The notes under the pieces were generated by a model that did not search any database, had not been told where the DNA came from, and worked only from the letters and a program-made list of their open reading frames with translations. A stretch of 64,000 bases of DNA from Rhodanobacter sp. 7MK24 (lineage in GTDB: Bacteria > Pseudomonadota > Gammaproteobacteria > Xanthomonadales > Rhodanobacteraceae), in the NCBI RefSeq assembly GCF_014842995.1, contig NZ_JACYXL010000001.1, forward strand, positions 125,183 to 189,182. The letters are read 5' to 3'. The position numbers were made by a program, and so were the translations under genes. Numbering within the stretch: position 1 is the stretch's first letter; each line of letters starts with the position of its first letter. Shown piece after piece: positions 53,438-63,788 of the stretch.

Positions 53438-54124
53438 TCAGTTGCCCTTTGCCGGTGCGGCGGGTTTCGCCGGAGCGGCGACTGCCTTGGGGGGCAGCTT
53501 GCCGGCCACCGGCTCGTTGTCGGGCACCGGCATCGCGGTGGGCGGCTTGGCGCAGACGACCGGCGCGCCCGTGGTGTTCTTGGGCAGGATCACGCCATGC
53601 ACCAGGCCGTTGCTGGCGGTGTCGCCGGTGATGTAGTTGGTGTTCTGGTTGTAGGTGAGCTTGTCGCCATGGAATTCGCCACGGCACTGCTGCACCACCA
53701 CCGCGTTGCCGATGAGCACGGCGATGTTGTTGACGTTGTCGTAGTCCAGGGTGGCGGCGTCGCCGGTCACCAGGTTGTTGTTCTCGTCCAGTTCCTGGAT
53801 GTGCGCCGGATGGCCGGGCGTGCCGGTGACCACCACGCGCGATACCTGCTGGTCGCCATCGAGGTAGATCTTGGCGATGTCGCCGGTGAGCAGCATGGTG
53901 CCCTGGGTGATCCTGACGCTGCCGGTGAGCGTGGTGACCGTGTTCGGCGCGTTGTAGGCGTCGGTCTTCACGGACCAGGTGTTCATCAGCTGCTGGCGAT
54001 CCGACTTTTTGGCGCTGGCCGCCAGCGGAGCCAGGGCGAGCAAGGCCGCCACGCAGGCAATGCCGAGAGCCTCACGATTTGCGTTGCGGACGCGGGCGCG
54101 GCGGGAAGGTGCCATGGCTTGCAT
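53438..54124 (-). CDS. lptA: LptA, periplasmic LPS transport protein
   Basis: The 228-residue protein has a signal peptide (ACVAALLALAPLAASAKK) and the repeated beta-strand motif of the OstA/LptA fold (WSVKTDAYNAPNTVTTLTGSV, ATLDYDNVNNIAVLIGNA). The tail is Pro/Ala-rich. It bridges LptC to LptDE in the periplasm. ATG 54124 is chosen because GGAGC lies eight bases upstream; it makes a 53-nt overlap with lptC. ATG 54115 is the alternative. Confidence 0.92.
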   Translation of the reverse strand: MQAMAPSRRARVRNANREALGIACVAALLALAPLAASAKKSDRQQLMNTWSVKTDAYNAPNTVTTLTGSVRITQGTMLLTGDIAKIYLDGDQQVSRVVVTGTPGHPAHIQELDENNNLVTGDAATLDYDNVNNIAVLIGNAVVVQQCRGEFHGDKLTYNQNTNYITGDTASNGLVHGVILPKNTTGAPVVCAKPPTAMPVPDNEPVAGKLPPKAVAAPAKPAAPAKGN

Positions 54125-54704
54125 CGAACAGCTCCAGATGGTTTTCGTTGAGGTTGGCACGCATGCCGATGCCGTCCAGTGTACGGGCGCCCTGCACGGC
54201 GTGCGCCGCTTCGGCCGTCACCATGCGGTTTTCCTTCGGCCAAGCGGTGACTTCGGAAGTGTCCAGGGTCGCCATGTCCACCGGCTGGCCCTTGGCATCG
54301 GTGTAGGCGGCGCGCTGCATGTGCACCGGGCCCTGCAGCTTGATCAGGGTGCCGCTCTTGTCCACCCAGCCGTACAGCGAATGGCCGTCCCAGTCCGGGA
54401 TGCCGGGCTTCTTGGGGGAGATCTGGAAGACCGGTGCGTTGATGTACAGGGTGTCATCGTCCTCGCGGCGCTCCATATGGGGCGCCTGCATGCGGAATGC
54501 GAGCAATCCTTCGGGGTTGTACGACCACATCTTGGCGTTGTAGAGCACGTAGCCCGAGCGCGGCGGCCCCACGAAGTCGTTCTCCTTGGGTGTCCCGACC
54601 ACCCACCACAGCAACACCTGGGCGAGCCCGGCGGCCAGCGCCACCAGCACGATCATGGCGGGCAGCTTGCGGTCGCGGAACCAGAGCCGCAGGGAGGCGA
54701 TCAC
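54072..54704 (-). CDS. lptC: LptC, inner-membrane anchor of LPS transport
   Basis: The 210-residue protein has one N-terminal membrane helix (about 15-35) and a periplasmic beta-jellyroll with LptC motifs (WSYNPEGLLAFRMQAPHMERR, LYGWVDKSGTLIKLQGPV). It receives LPS from LptBFG and hands it to LptA. The start is GTG at 54704, overlapping the kdsC stop (GTGA), with GGGAG about eight bases upstream. Confidence 0.92.
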   Translation of the reverse strand: MIASLRLWFRDRKLPAMIVLVALAAGLAQVLLWWVVGTPKENDFVGPPRSGYVLYNAKMWSYNPEGLLAFRMQAPHMERREDDDTLYINAPVFQISPKKPGIPDWDGHSLYGWVDKSGTLIKLQGPVHMQRAAYTDAKGQPVDMATLDTSEVTAWPKENRMVTAEAAHAVQGARTLDGIGMRANLNENHLELFDASHGTFPPRPRPQRKS

Positions 54705-55240
54705 TGCCAGCGCTCCCGCTCGGCGGCGCTCTTGCCCTGCGCGTGCAGGATCAGGTCGCAGGCTTCGCGCACTGCGCCCATGCCGCCGGGCAGGCGGGTC
54801 TGCCAATGCGCGGCCTCGGCAACCCACGGGTGCGCGTTGGCCACCGCCACGGCGAGGCCGGCGATGCGCATGGGCGGCAGGTCGGGCAGGTCGTCGCCGA
54901 CGAAGGCGGCCTGCTCGGGCGCGAGACCCAGCGCTTCCAGCAGGGCGGTGAAGCAGGCGTGCTTGTCGGCCTGCCCCTGGTAGACGTGGGCGATGCCCAG
55001 TTCTTCGGCGCGCAGCGCCACGGGGTGGCTGATGCGCGCGGTGACAATGGCGACCTGCACGCCGTTCGCCTGCAGCCGCTTCAGGCCGAGGCCGTCGTGG
55101 ACGTGGAACACCTTGGTTTCGCGGCCGTCCTCGCTGTACCAAAGCCGGCCATCGGTGAGCGTGCCGTCCACATCGAACGCAGCCACGCGGATTTTCGCGG
55201 CACGGGCGAGGAGGTCGGCGGGGAGATCGGCCAGATACAT
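54701..55240 (-). CDS. kdsC: KdsC, Kdo 8-phosphate phosphatase
   Basis: The 179-residue HAD-family phosphatase without a cap has FDVDGTLTDG (nucleophile Asp), TARISHPV and VGDDLPDLP. It makes free Kdo for LPS core synthesis in the cytoplasm. ATG 55240 is taken because upstream in-frame codons translate spacer sequence. Its end overlaps lptC. Confidence 0.94.
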   Translation of the reverse strand: MYLADLPADLLARAAKIRVAAFDVDGTLTDGRLWYSEDGRETKVFHVHDGLGLKRLQANGVQVAIVTARISHPVALRAEELGIAHVYQGQADKHACFTALLEALGLAPEQAAFVGDDLPDLPPMRIAGLAVAVANAHPWVAEAAHWQTRLPGGMGAVREACDLILHAQGKSAAERERWQ

Positions 55241-55280
55241 GAGTCGGTTCGCAGAAGTGGCGGGAGAGATAAACGTGCGA

Positions 55281-56291
55281 TCAGACCACGCGTGCACGGA
55301 GCAGATCGTGAATGTTGAGCGCGCCGACCACGCGCCGCTCGTCGTCCACCACCAGCAGGGCATGGATCTGGTGCTTCTCCATCAATTGCGCGGCCTCGGC
55401 GGCCAGCTTGTCGGGGCCGATGGTCTTGGGGCCGCGGGTCATCAGCGCCGCCACGGTGGCGTCGCGCAGGTTCACCCCCTCGTCGTCCAGGGCGCGGCGC
55501 AGGTCGCCGTCGGTGAACACGCCGAGCAATTGCTGCTGTTCATCCACCACGGCGGTCATGCCCAGGTGCTTGCGGGTCATCTCCACCAGGGCGGCGGTAA
55601 GGCTGGCCTCGGGCGGCACGCGCGGCACGTCTTCGCCCGAGTGCATCACGTCGCTGATCCTGAGCAGCAGGCGGCGCCCCAGGCTGCCGGCGGGGTGCGA
55701 GCGGGCGAAGTCGTCCGAGGTGAAGCCGCGTGCCTCCAGCAAGGCGATCGCCAGCGCGTCGCCCAGCACCAGTGCTGCCGTGGTGCTGGTGGTCGGGGCC
55801 AGGCCCAGCGGGCAGGCTTCGTTGCTGATGCTGCCGTCGATATGCACGTTGGCCTGGGTAGCCAGCGAAGAAGTCGGTTTGCCGGTGATCGCGACCAGCG
55901 GAATGCCCTGGCGCTTGATCATCGGCAGGATGAACAGCAGCTCGTCGGTCTCGCCGGAATACGAGAGCGCCAGCACCACGTCGTCGGGCTGGATCATGCC
56001 GAGGTCGCCGTGGCTGGCCTCGCCGGGGTGCACGAAGAAGGCCGGGGTGCCGGTGGACGCCAGCGTGGCGGCGATCTTGCGCGCCACATGGCCCGATTTG
56101 CCCATTCCGGTGACCACCACGCGGCCGCGGCAGGCCAGGATCAGCCGGCAGGCTTCCGCGAAGGCGCCGTCGATGCGCGGCCCGAGTTCGGCAATGGCCG
56201 CGGCCTCGGTGGCGATCACCGCACGGGCGCTGCGCACGATGGCTTCGGGTGCGAGTTCGATGGCGGCGTGCGGGACGGGACGTGGGTTCAT
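55281..56291 (-). CDS. kdsD: KdsD, arabinose 5-phosphate isomerase
   Basis: The 336-residue protein has a SIS domain (about 30-180; VVVTGMGKSGHVARK, HPGEASHGDLGM, LSYSGETDE). Two CBS domains follow (about 210-336). It converts ribulose 5-phosphate to arabinose 5-phosphate, the first step of Kdo synthesis. The frame is open about 55 codons upstream of ATG 56291, with no family match there. It leads the twelve-gene leftward block and is divergent from ibaG. Confidence 0.94.
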   Translation of the reverse strand: MNPRPVPHAAIELAPEAIVRSARAVIATEAAAIAELGPRIDGAFAEACRLILACRGRVVVTGMGKSGHVARKIAATLASTGTPAFFVHPGEASHGDLGMIQPDDVVLALSYSGETDELLFILPMIKRQGIPLVAITGKPTSSLATQANVHIDGSISNEACPLGLAPTTSTTAALVLGDALAIALLEARGFTSDDFARSHPAGSLGRRLLLRISDVMHSGEDVPRVPPEASLTAALVEMTRKHLGMTAVVDEQQQLLGVFTDGDLRRALDDEGVNLRDATVAALMTRGPKTIGPDKLAAEAAQLMEKHQIHALLVVDDERRVVGALNIHDLLRARVV

Positions 56292-56449
56292 GGGGGCTCG
56301 ATACGGGGCGCGGGAATGCCCATGGCGGGATCGCTGTCGTTTCTGCGACAGGGGATTTCCATTACCATGGCATATTCGCATTTTAACGTCACAAGCCGAC
56401 GCGATGCCGATTCCGGTCGCGTCCGCCGCCCTTTGCTCGTGGAAGCCCG

Positions 56450-56692
56450 ATGGACCCAGCACGCATCCAGACCCTGATCGAAACCGGCCTGCCCGGCGCG
56501 CAGGCTGAGGTCAGCGGCGACGATGGCGTGCACTTCGAGGCCACCGTGGTCGCCAGCCAGTTCGCCGGCAAGCTGCCGCTGGCGCGGCATCGGCTGGTCT
56601 ATGCCACGCTGGGCGAACTGATGGGCGGCGCGATCCACGCATTGGCATTGAAGACGCTGACCCCCGAGGAAGCCGCCGCGCGCCGAGGGTGA
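56450..56692 (+). CDS. ibaG: IbaG/YrbA, BolA-family protein
   Basis: The 80-residue BolA-like protein (LIETGLPGAQAEVSGDDGVHFEATVV, then HRLVYATLGELM) carries the expected histidines that can bind an Fe-S cluster with monothiol glutaredoxin. It sits before murA, as in E. coli yrbA-murA. The gap to murA is 85 nt. Confidence 0.9.
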   Translation: MDPARIQTLIETGLPGAQAEVSGDDGVHFEATVVASQFAGKLPLARHRLVYATLGELMGGAIHALALKTLTPEEAAARRG

Positions 56693-56708
56693 TTTCCGCT
56701 CTTATTGA

Positions 56709-58037
<1,329 letters not shown>

Positions 58038-58051
58038 GCTTTGGTTGTGCG

Positions 58052-58079
58052 GGCACATGGGCCGGGTATGCCATGTGCC
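58052..58079. terminator. Hairpin between murA and the convergent DUF3108 gene
   Basis: GGCACATGG (58052-58060) and CCATGTGCC (58071-58079) form a perfect 9-bp stem with a 10-nt loop just after the murA stop. No U-tract follows, so its terminator role is tentative. Confidence 0.45.
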
Positions 58080-58145
58080 AGCGCAGACCGTGGAACCTCT
58101 GCGATCTCCGTCTGTCTGGCACCGGAAGTTATTTGAGCGAGTGCC

Positions 58146-58847
58146 CTATGGCTGCGAATAGCTCACGAGTTCCAGCGTGAGATTGCCGCCATCCTTCTGG
58201 GAAATCTTGACCGGCACCGGATATTTCGCCGGCACATACCAGGCGTTGAAATCGCGTTCTTGATCGGTGCGATCCACGCGTACGGCATCGAACGAACCGG
58301 CGGGCACGCTGACCTTTTCGCTGGCGGCCACCTTGAACGTCTGCATCTCGACAGCCTGCCTGCCGCCGACGCCGAAGGTGGCGCTTTTCGCGCCGTCACG
58401 CAGCGCGACGCCCAACGCCAGCGGCAGCGTATTGCGTTCCACCATGCCCGGTTGCATGGGATAGCTGTGATGCTTGCCGTTGTCATCCATTTGCACGGTA
58501 TTGCCCTGCACGACGAGTTCGCGGTTCTTCGGCTTGAACGAAGAGGCGAAGGCGTACTTGTATGACACCGCCTGCGGTACCTGGCCGGCCCAGGTGAAGT
58601 GCGACACTTCCGACGTGCTGGCACCGAAGGCGGCGGCGAGGCCGGAAGTGCCGGTGACCTTGTCGGTGTATTCGAACTGGCCGTTGCCGACTGGCTTCAA
58701 CGTGAGCTTGGCTTCGCCCATCGGCTCGCCACCCTGCAGCACGTGGTAGGTGGCGGTGAAGGACTGCGGCACGCTCGCGGCGGAAACAGCCGTGGCGGAC
58801 AGGACGAAGGCTGCGGCAAGGCCGGCGCGGAGGAGGGAGATTTTCAT
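58146..58847 (-). CDS. Exported DUF3108 protein
   Basis: The 233-residue protein has a signal peptide (about 1-23, ending VSAAS). The DUF3108 beta-rich domain follows (ATYHVLQGGEPMGEAKLTLKP, the FDAVRVDRTDQERDFNAWYVP segment, KISQKDGGNLTLEL). The family is common downstream of purMN in gamma-proteobacteria and is thought to be periplasmic, without a proven function. It starts 47 nt after purN on the same strand, so it is probably the last gene of that operon. Confidence 0.87.
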   Translation of the reverse strand: MKISLLRAGLAAAFVLSATAVSAASVPQSFTATYHVLQGGEPMGEAKLTLKPVGNGQFEYTDKVTGTSGLAAAFGASTSEVSHFTWAGQVPQAVSYKYAFASSFKPKNRELVVQGNTVQMDDNGKHHSYPMQPGMVERNTLPLALGVALRDGAKSATFGVGGRQAVEMQTFKVAASEKVSVPAGSFDAVRVDRTDQERDFNAWYVPAKYPVPVKISQKDGGNLTLELVSYSQP

Positions 58848-58894
58848 TCCGCCGAATATAGGCCGTGTGGCTGAATGCCGCACGACCTGTGTAT

Positions 58895-59548
58895 CTACGA
58901 AAGCTGCGCCAGCGTGAGCGGCGCGGTCACCGGTCGGCCATCGAACATCGCTTCGCCGTTCCAGCGCAGGCGGCCGCGGGCGATGGCCCCGACTACGGCG
59001 GGCAGCAGCCGGTGTTCTTCGGCAAGCAGGCGATCGGCAAGCGAAGCTTCGGTATCGCCCGGGCCGACCGGGATGCGTGCCTGCGCCACTACCGGGCCGC
59101 CGTCCAGTTCGGCGGTGACGTAATGGACGCTGGCACCGTGCTCGGTGTCGCCGGCTTCGAGGCAGCGGCGGTGCGTGTGCAGGCCGGGGTACTTCGGCAG
59201 CAGCGACGGGTGGATATTGATCGCGCGGCCTTCCCATTGGGCCACCACAGCGGCGTCGATCACGCGCATGAAACCGGCCAGCACCAGCAGTTCCGCGCCA
59301 CTGGCCGCGACGCGCGCGAACAGGGCGCGGTCGAAGCTGGGTCGATCCGGATAATCCTTCGGGTTCAGTGCCAGCGTGGGGATGTGCGCCGCCTCGGCCA
59401 GCCGCAGCGCGCCGGCAGATGCCTTGTCGCTGCCAACCAGCACCATTTCCACCGGCAGCCCACCGGCATCGCGCGCCGCGACCAGCGCAGCGAGGTTGCT
59501 GCCGCGGCCGGAGGCGAGCACGGCAACCTTGAGGAGGGACTGGCTCAC
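58895..59548 (-). CDS. purN: PurN, phosphoribosylglycinamide formyltransferase
   Basis: The 217-residue protein has VLASGRGSNLAALV at the N-terminus and the catalytic region INIHPSLLPKYPG with HVYTAELDGGP-like sequence. It uses 10-formyl-THF for the third step of purine synthesis. It begins seven bases after purM. Confidence 0.95.
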   Translation of the reverse strand: MSQSLLKVAVLASGRGSNLAALVAARDAGGLPVEMVLVGSDKASAGALRLAEAAHIPTLALNPKDYPDRPSFDRALFARVAASGAELLVLAGFMRVIDAAVVAQWEGRAINIHPSLLPKYPGLHTHRRCLEAGDTEHGASVHYVTAELDGGPVVAQARIPVGPGDTEASLADRLLAEEHRLLPAVVGAIARGRLRWNGEAMFDGRPVTAPLTLAQLS

Positions 59549-59555
59549 GACAGGC

Positions 59556-60590
59556 TCAGCCGATATGGACGCGCTCGTCGTCCGTGGCCTTGACCACTTC
59601 GCCGATCACGCGGCTGGAAAGCCCGTGCTTGCCCAGCAGGGCGGACGCCGCAGCCACCGCGTCGCGCGGCAGGATCACGGTGAAACCCACGCCGCAGTTG
59701 AAGGTGCGCCACATTTCCTCGCGCGCTACCTTGCCCTCGCGTTGCAGCCAGTCGAATACCGGCGGCAGTTCGATGCTGTGGGCGTCAAGTGCGAGGCCGA
59801 GGCCGTCGGGCACCACGCGGATGATGTTTTCCTTGAGACCGCCGCCGGTGATGTGGGCCATGCCGTGGATGGACGCACCCTGCGTGGCGATCAACTCCAG
59901 CATCGGTTTCACGTAGATCGTGGTGGGGGCCATCAGCGCGTCGACGAGCTTCACGCCGCCCACGTCGAGGTCCAGCGGGCTGCCGGCACGTTCGAGGATC
60001 TTGCGGACCAGCGAATAGCCATTGGAATGGGGGCCGCTCGACGCCACGCCCAGCACCACGTCGCCGGACACGATGCCGTCGCCCGAGAGCAGCGCGGCTT
60101 TTTCCACCGCGCCCACGGTGAAGCCGGCAAGGTCGTATTCGCCGGGCGGATACATGTCCGGCATCTCGGCGGTCTCGCCGCCGATCAGGGCGCAACCGGC
60201 CAGCTCGCAACCCCTGGCGATGCCGCCCACCACGGCAGCGGCCGTGTCCACGTCCAGCTTGCCGGTGGCGAAGTAGTCCAGGAAGAACAGCGGTTCCGCG
60301 CCCTGCACCAGCACGTCGTTCACGCACATGCCGACGAGGTCGATGCCGATGGTGTCGTGGCGGTTCAACTGCTGGGCGAGCTTGAGCTTGGTGCCCACGC
60401 CGTCGGTGCCGGAGACCAGTACCGGCTCCTTGTATTTGCCGCCCAGGTTGAACAGGCCGCCGAAACCCCCCAGTCCGCCCATCACTTCGGGACGGCTGGT
60501 GCGCTTCACCAGCGGCTTGATACGTTCGACCAGGGCATTTCCGGCGTCGATATCGACGCCGGCGGCGCGGTAGGTGAGGGCGTCGGACAT
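59556..60590 (-). CDS. purM: PurM, phosphoribosylformylglycinamidine cyclo-ligase
   Basis: The 344-residue AIR synthetase has [58 protein letters not shown] and [10 protein letters not shown]. It makes aminoimidazole ribotide with ATP. It leads purM-purN-DUF3108 and is divergent from the DUF2066 gene (147-nt spacer). Confidence 0.96.
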   Translation of the reverse strand: MSDALTYRAAGVDIDAGNALVERIKPLVKRTSRPEVMGGLGGFGGLFNLGGKYKEPVLVSGTDGVGTKLKLAQQLNRHDTIGIDLVGMCVNDVLVQGAEPLFFLDYFATGKLDVDTAAAVVGGIARGCELAGCALIGGETAEMPDMYPPGEYDLAGFTVGAVEKAALLSGDGIVSGDVVLGVASSGPHSNGYSLVRKILERAGSPLDLDVGGVKLVDALMAPTTIYVKPMLELIATQGASIHGMAHITGGGLKENIIRVVPDGLGLALDAHSIELPPVFDWLQREGKVAREEMWRTFNCGVGFTVILPRDAVAAASALLGKHGLSSRVIGEVVKATDDERVHIG

Positions 60591-60737
60591 GGCGGAAACC
60601 GGCGTGGGAAACGCGCAATTCTACTGCATGCGGACGGTTGCCGACGCGGTCGTGCGCCAGTTCCTTGTACAGCGGCATGGACGCCGCGGGGGCGATTGGG
60701 CAGACTTCCGTGGTATTCCCCGCCAAGTGCCCCGCCG

Positions 60738-61733
60738 ATGCGCCCGTTCGCCATGCGCCTGCCGCGCCTGTTCTTCATCGTCCTGCTGCTGGGCCTGGCC
60801 GGGTTGCCGCCCCTGCATGCGCAGACCGTATCGCCGTATTCGGTGACGGTGCCGGTGACCGACACCAGCGACACCCAGCGTGGCGCGGCCTTCGCCAGCG
60901 CGCTCAGCCAGGTACTGGCGCGGGTGGCCGGCGGCCAGGATCTGCGCGGCAAGGCGGGTTACGACGATGCGTTGAAGAACGCCGCAGCGCTGGTGCTGCA
61001 CTTCCAGTACGCACGCACCACCGGCGGCATGAACCTTTCGGTGGATTTCGAGCCGGGCGCGGTGCGCCACCTGGTGACCCAGCTCGGCGTAACGGACAGT
61101 GTGGGCGGCAAGCCGCCGGTGTTGTTGATGGTGCGCGGCAGCGACGGCCAGTTGCTGGACAAGGACGCGCTGGCCAGCCTCGCCGGTGCCGCCGCCGCGC
61201 GCGGTTATGGCGTGACCTACGTCGATCCCTCGAACGCACCCGATCCGGCCAAGGTGGACGCCGCCGATCCTGCCACCCTGGTGGCGATCAATCAGCAATA
61301 CCACACCGGTCTGGTGCTGCTGGGCAGCCTGCACGACGGCGGCGCCGACTGGACGTTGGTGTCCGGCGGCAAGGCGCAGCACTGGAACGACAAGGCCGCC
61401 ACCGAAGACGCGCTGATGACCGATGCCGGCAACGGCATGGTCGACCGCATCGGGCAGCAACTCAACGTGATCGGCTCCACCGTCAACGACGAGAAGCTGT
61501 GGGTGAGCGGCCTCGCCAGCGCGATGGACTATGCGAACCTGCTCAGTTTGCTGCGCAACGATCCTTCGGTGCGTGGCGTCGCCATGTTGGGCGCGGACAA
61601 CGACGGCATGTTGTTCGAGGTGAAATCGGTGATGCCGGCCGATGCGCTGGCTGCGAACCTTGCGGCGAGTGGACGGTTGATTCGCAGCGAGGCGCATCCG
61701 GATACGGATGCCAGCCTGCAGTGGCTGCACTGA
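60738..61733 (+). CDS. Exported DUF2066 protein
   Basis: The 331-residue protein has a signal peptide (about 1-28, LPRLFFIVLLLGLAGLPPLHAQ) and the DUF2066 domain, beginning YSVTVPVTDTSDTQRGAAFASALSQVLARV. The family lies divergent from purM in many gamma-proteobacteria, with no known activity. ATG 60738 is used; ATG 60753 is a close alternative that trims the positively charged end slightly. A 12-bp inverted repeat follows its stop. Confidence 0.85.
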   Translation: MRPFAMRLPRLFFIVLLLGLAGLPPLHAQTVSPYSVTVPVTDTSDTQRGAAFASALSQVLARVAGGQDLRGKAGYDDALKNAAALVLHFQYARTTGGMNLSVDFEPGAVRHLVTQLGVTDSVGGKPPVLLMVRGSDGQLLDKDALASLAGAAAARGYGVTYVDPSNAPDPAKVDAADPATLVAINQQYHTGLVLLGSLHDGGADWTLVSGGKAQHWNDKAATEDALMTDAGNGMVDRIGQQLNVIGSTVNDEKLWVSGLASAMDYANLLSLLRNDPSVRGVAMLGADNDGMLFEVKSVMPADALAANLAASGRLIRSEAHPDTDASLQWLH

Positions 61734-61734
61734 T

Positions 61735-61779
61735 CTCGCATGCAGGCTCCTCGCGATACCACGCACACCTGCATGCGAG
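61735..61779. terminator. 12-bp perfect inverted repeat after the DUF2066 gene
   Basis: CTCGCATGCAGG (61735-61746) and CCTGCATGCGAG (61768-61779) pair perfectly around a 21-nt loop. It lies two bases after the stop codon and 113 nt before the perM-like gene. No U-tract is seen. Confidence 0.45.
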
Positions 61780-61891
61780 TTGCCCGCGAAGGCCCGCGCA
61801 TCCATGTGCGGTCATATGCGGACCCTTCGCAAAATCCCGCACGTCTCCGTGCGGACTCTTCGGGAGAGCCGGTTTTGCATAGGGCCTTGGG

Positions 61892-63070
61892 ATGATGAAC
61901 CACGACGCCTATCGCCGCTGGCAGATGCTGGCGATCATCGCGGTCATCGGCTTTCTGCTGTGGCGGCTGGCCCCGATGCTGACGCCCTTCGTGGTGGCGG
62001 CGATGCTGGCCTATCTCGGCGATCCGCTGGCGGACCGGCTGGAGCGCCTGCACATGGGCCGCACGCTGGCGGTGACCATCGTGTTCCTGGTGCTGCTCCT
62101 GCTGCTGGGCGGTGCCTTGCTGCTGCTGATACCGCTGATCTCGCACCAGGTCGAAAACCTGATCCAGAACGTGCCGCGCTACGTGGACTGGGCTGAGCAC
62201 ACGGCGTGGCCATGGCTGCAGGTGAAGCTGCACCTCGATCCGCGCACGTTCGACAGCGACCAGCTGATCGCCACCATCAAGGAGCACATCGGTTCAGTGG
62301 GCGGCGTCGCCGGCCTGGTGCTGGGCAAGGTGTCGCGTTCCGGTCTGGGTTTCGTGCTGTGGCTCACCAACCTGGTGCTGGTCCCGGTGGTGGCGTTCTA
62401 CCTGCTGCGCGACTGGGATCGGCTGGTAGCGGCCATCGACCGCCTGTTGCCGCGTTCGATCGAACCCACCATCGCCCACCTTGCGCGCGAAACGAATGCC
62501 GTACTTGGCGCGTTCGTGCGCGGCCAATTGCTGGTGATGCTGGCGCTGGGCGTGTACTACGGAGGCTCGCTGTCGCTGGTCGCCGGGCTGTCGGTGGGTG
62601 CGCTGATCGGCATGGTCGCTGGCCTGCTGAGCTTCGTGCCCTACCTCGGGTTCATCACCGGCTTCGGCGCGGCCATCATCGCCGCACTGGTGCAGTACGG
62701 CGACTGGAACCATGTGCTGATTGTCTGCGGCGTATTCGTGGTGGGGCAGTTGCTGGAAGGCTACGTATTGGTGCCCAAGCTGGTGGGAGAGAAGATCGGC
62801 CTGCATCCGGTGGCGGTGATTTTTGCGGTGCTGGCCGGCGGCGAGCTGTTCGGCTTCCTCGGTGTGTTGCTGGCGTTGCCGGCCGCGTCGGTGGTGATGG
62901 TGTTGTTGCACTATCTGATGGAGCGTTACCGCCTGAGTGAGCTGTACACCGAAGAGGGCGAGGCCGACCCCGCCATCCATGAGACCGTCGTCGAAGTGGA
63001 TGTCGCCGTGAGCACTGCGTCTGACGCGGGGGAGACCGCGTCGCCGCACGAGCCATCCGCCCGGCCATGA
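61892..63070 (+). CDS. PerM/AI-2E family membrane protein
   Basis: The 392-residue protein has about eight helices. It has a long N-terminal helix pair, a middle extramembrane part (VDWAEHTAWPWLQVKLHLDPRTFD), and conserved GLLSFVPYLGFITGFG and LVPKLVGEKIGLHPVAVIFAVLAGGELFGFLG. The AI-2E exporter family label is broad, and many members have other or unknown cargo. It sits between DUF2066 and hda, a common order. Two tandem ATGs start it; the stop overlaps hda by four bases. Confidence 0.88.
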   Translation: MMNHDAYRRWQMLAIIAVIGFLLWRLAPMLTPFVVAAMLAYLGDPLADRLERLHMGRTLAVTIVFLVLLLLLGGALLLLIPLISHQVENLIQNVPRYVDWAEHTAWPWLQVKLHLDPRTFDSDQLIATIKEHIGSVGGVAGLVLGKVSRSGLGFVLWLTNLVLVPVVAFYLLRDWDRLVAAIDRLLPRSIEPTIAHLARETNAVLGAFVRGQLLVMLALGVYYGGSLSLVAGLSVGALIGMVAGLLSFVPYLGFITGFGAAIIAALVQYGDWNHVLIVCGVFVVGQLLEGYVLVPKLVGEKIGLHPVAVIFAVLAGGELFGFLGVLLALPAASVVMVLLHYLMERYRLSELYTEEGEADPAIHETVVEVDVAVSTASDAGETASPHEPSARP

Positions 63071-63753
63071 TTCCGCAGCTGCCGCTTGCGTTGCGCTGGC
63101 CGCGCCGCCAGCGATTCGAACATTTCCATGCCGGCGCCAACGCCGCCGCACTCGCCGCGGTTGAACGGCTCGCGCGCGAGGCCGCTGCGCCATGGCTGTA
63201 CCTGCATGGACCGGCGGGCAGCGGCAAGAGCCATCTGCTGATGGCCGCATGCCAGGCCGCCGGCGACGCCGGGCGCAGCGTGCAGTACCTGCCGCTGGCG
63301 AAGTTTGCCGATCATGCCGCCGCGATCCGCGGCGTTGCGGGCGGTGCCTTGCTGGCGCTGGACGACCTCGGCGCCATCGCCGGCATCCGCGAGGCCGAGC
63401 ACGCGCTGTTCGACCTCTACAACCGCGCCAAGGCGGAAGGCGCAGCCCTGCTGTTCGCTGCCGAAACCACGCCTGCCCAGTTGGGCCTGGGGCTGCCCGA
63501 TCTTCGCTCGCGCCTCGGCGCCTGCACCCAGCTCGCGCTGCGACCGCTGGACGATGCCGAACGCCGCGACGTGCTCAAGGCGCAAGCCGCACTGCGCGGC
63601 ATCGAACTGGACGAAGGCGTGCTCGACTGGCTGTTCGCCCGCCATACCCGCGACCTCGGCGCGCTGCTGGACCTGCTGGACCGGCTGGACCAGGCTTCGC
63701 TGGCGGCGCAGCGGCGGGTGACGATCCCGTTCCTGCGCGAGCTGCTGAAATAG
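63067..63753 (+). CDS. hda: Hda, DnaA inactivator
   Basis: The 228-residue DnaA-like AAA+ protein lacks a DNA-binding domain. The N-terminal QLPLALR is the sliding-clamp binding motif. Walker A is GPAGSGKS (48-55) and Walker B LLALDDLGA. Bound to the clamp, it stimulates ATP hydrolysis by DnaA and prevents re-initiation. Its ATG overlaps the upstream stop (ATGA). Confidence 0.94.
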   Translation: MIPQLPLALRWPRRQRFEHFHAGANAAALAAVERLAREAAAPWLYLHGPAGSGKSHLLMAACQAAGDAGRSVQYLPLAKFADHAAAIRGVAGGALLALDDLGAIAGIREAEHALFDLYNRAKAEGAALLFAAETTPAQLGLGLPDLRSRLGACTQLALRPLDDAERRDVLKAQAALRGIELDEGVLDWLFARHTRDLGALLDLLDRLDQASLAAQRRVTIPFLRELLK

Positions 63754-63788
63754 CCGCAGAAGCCAACTGCACCCATGGTGGATTGCCC

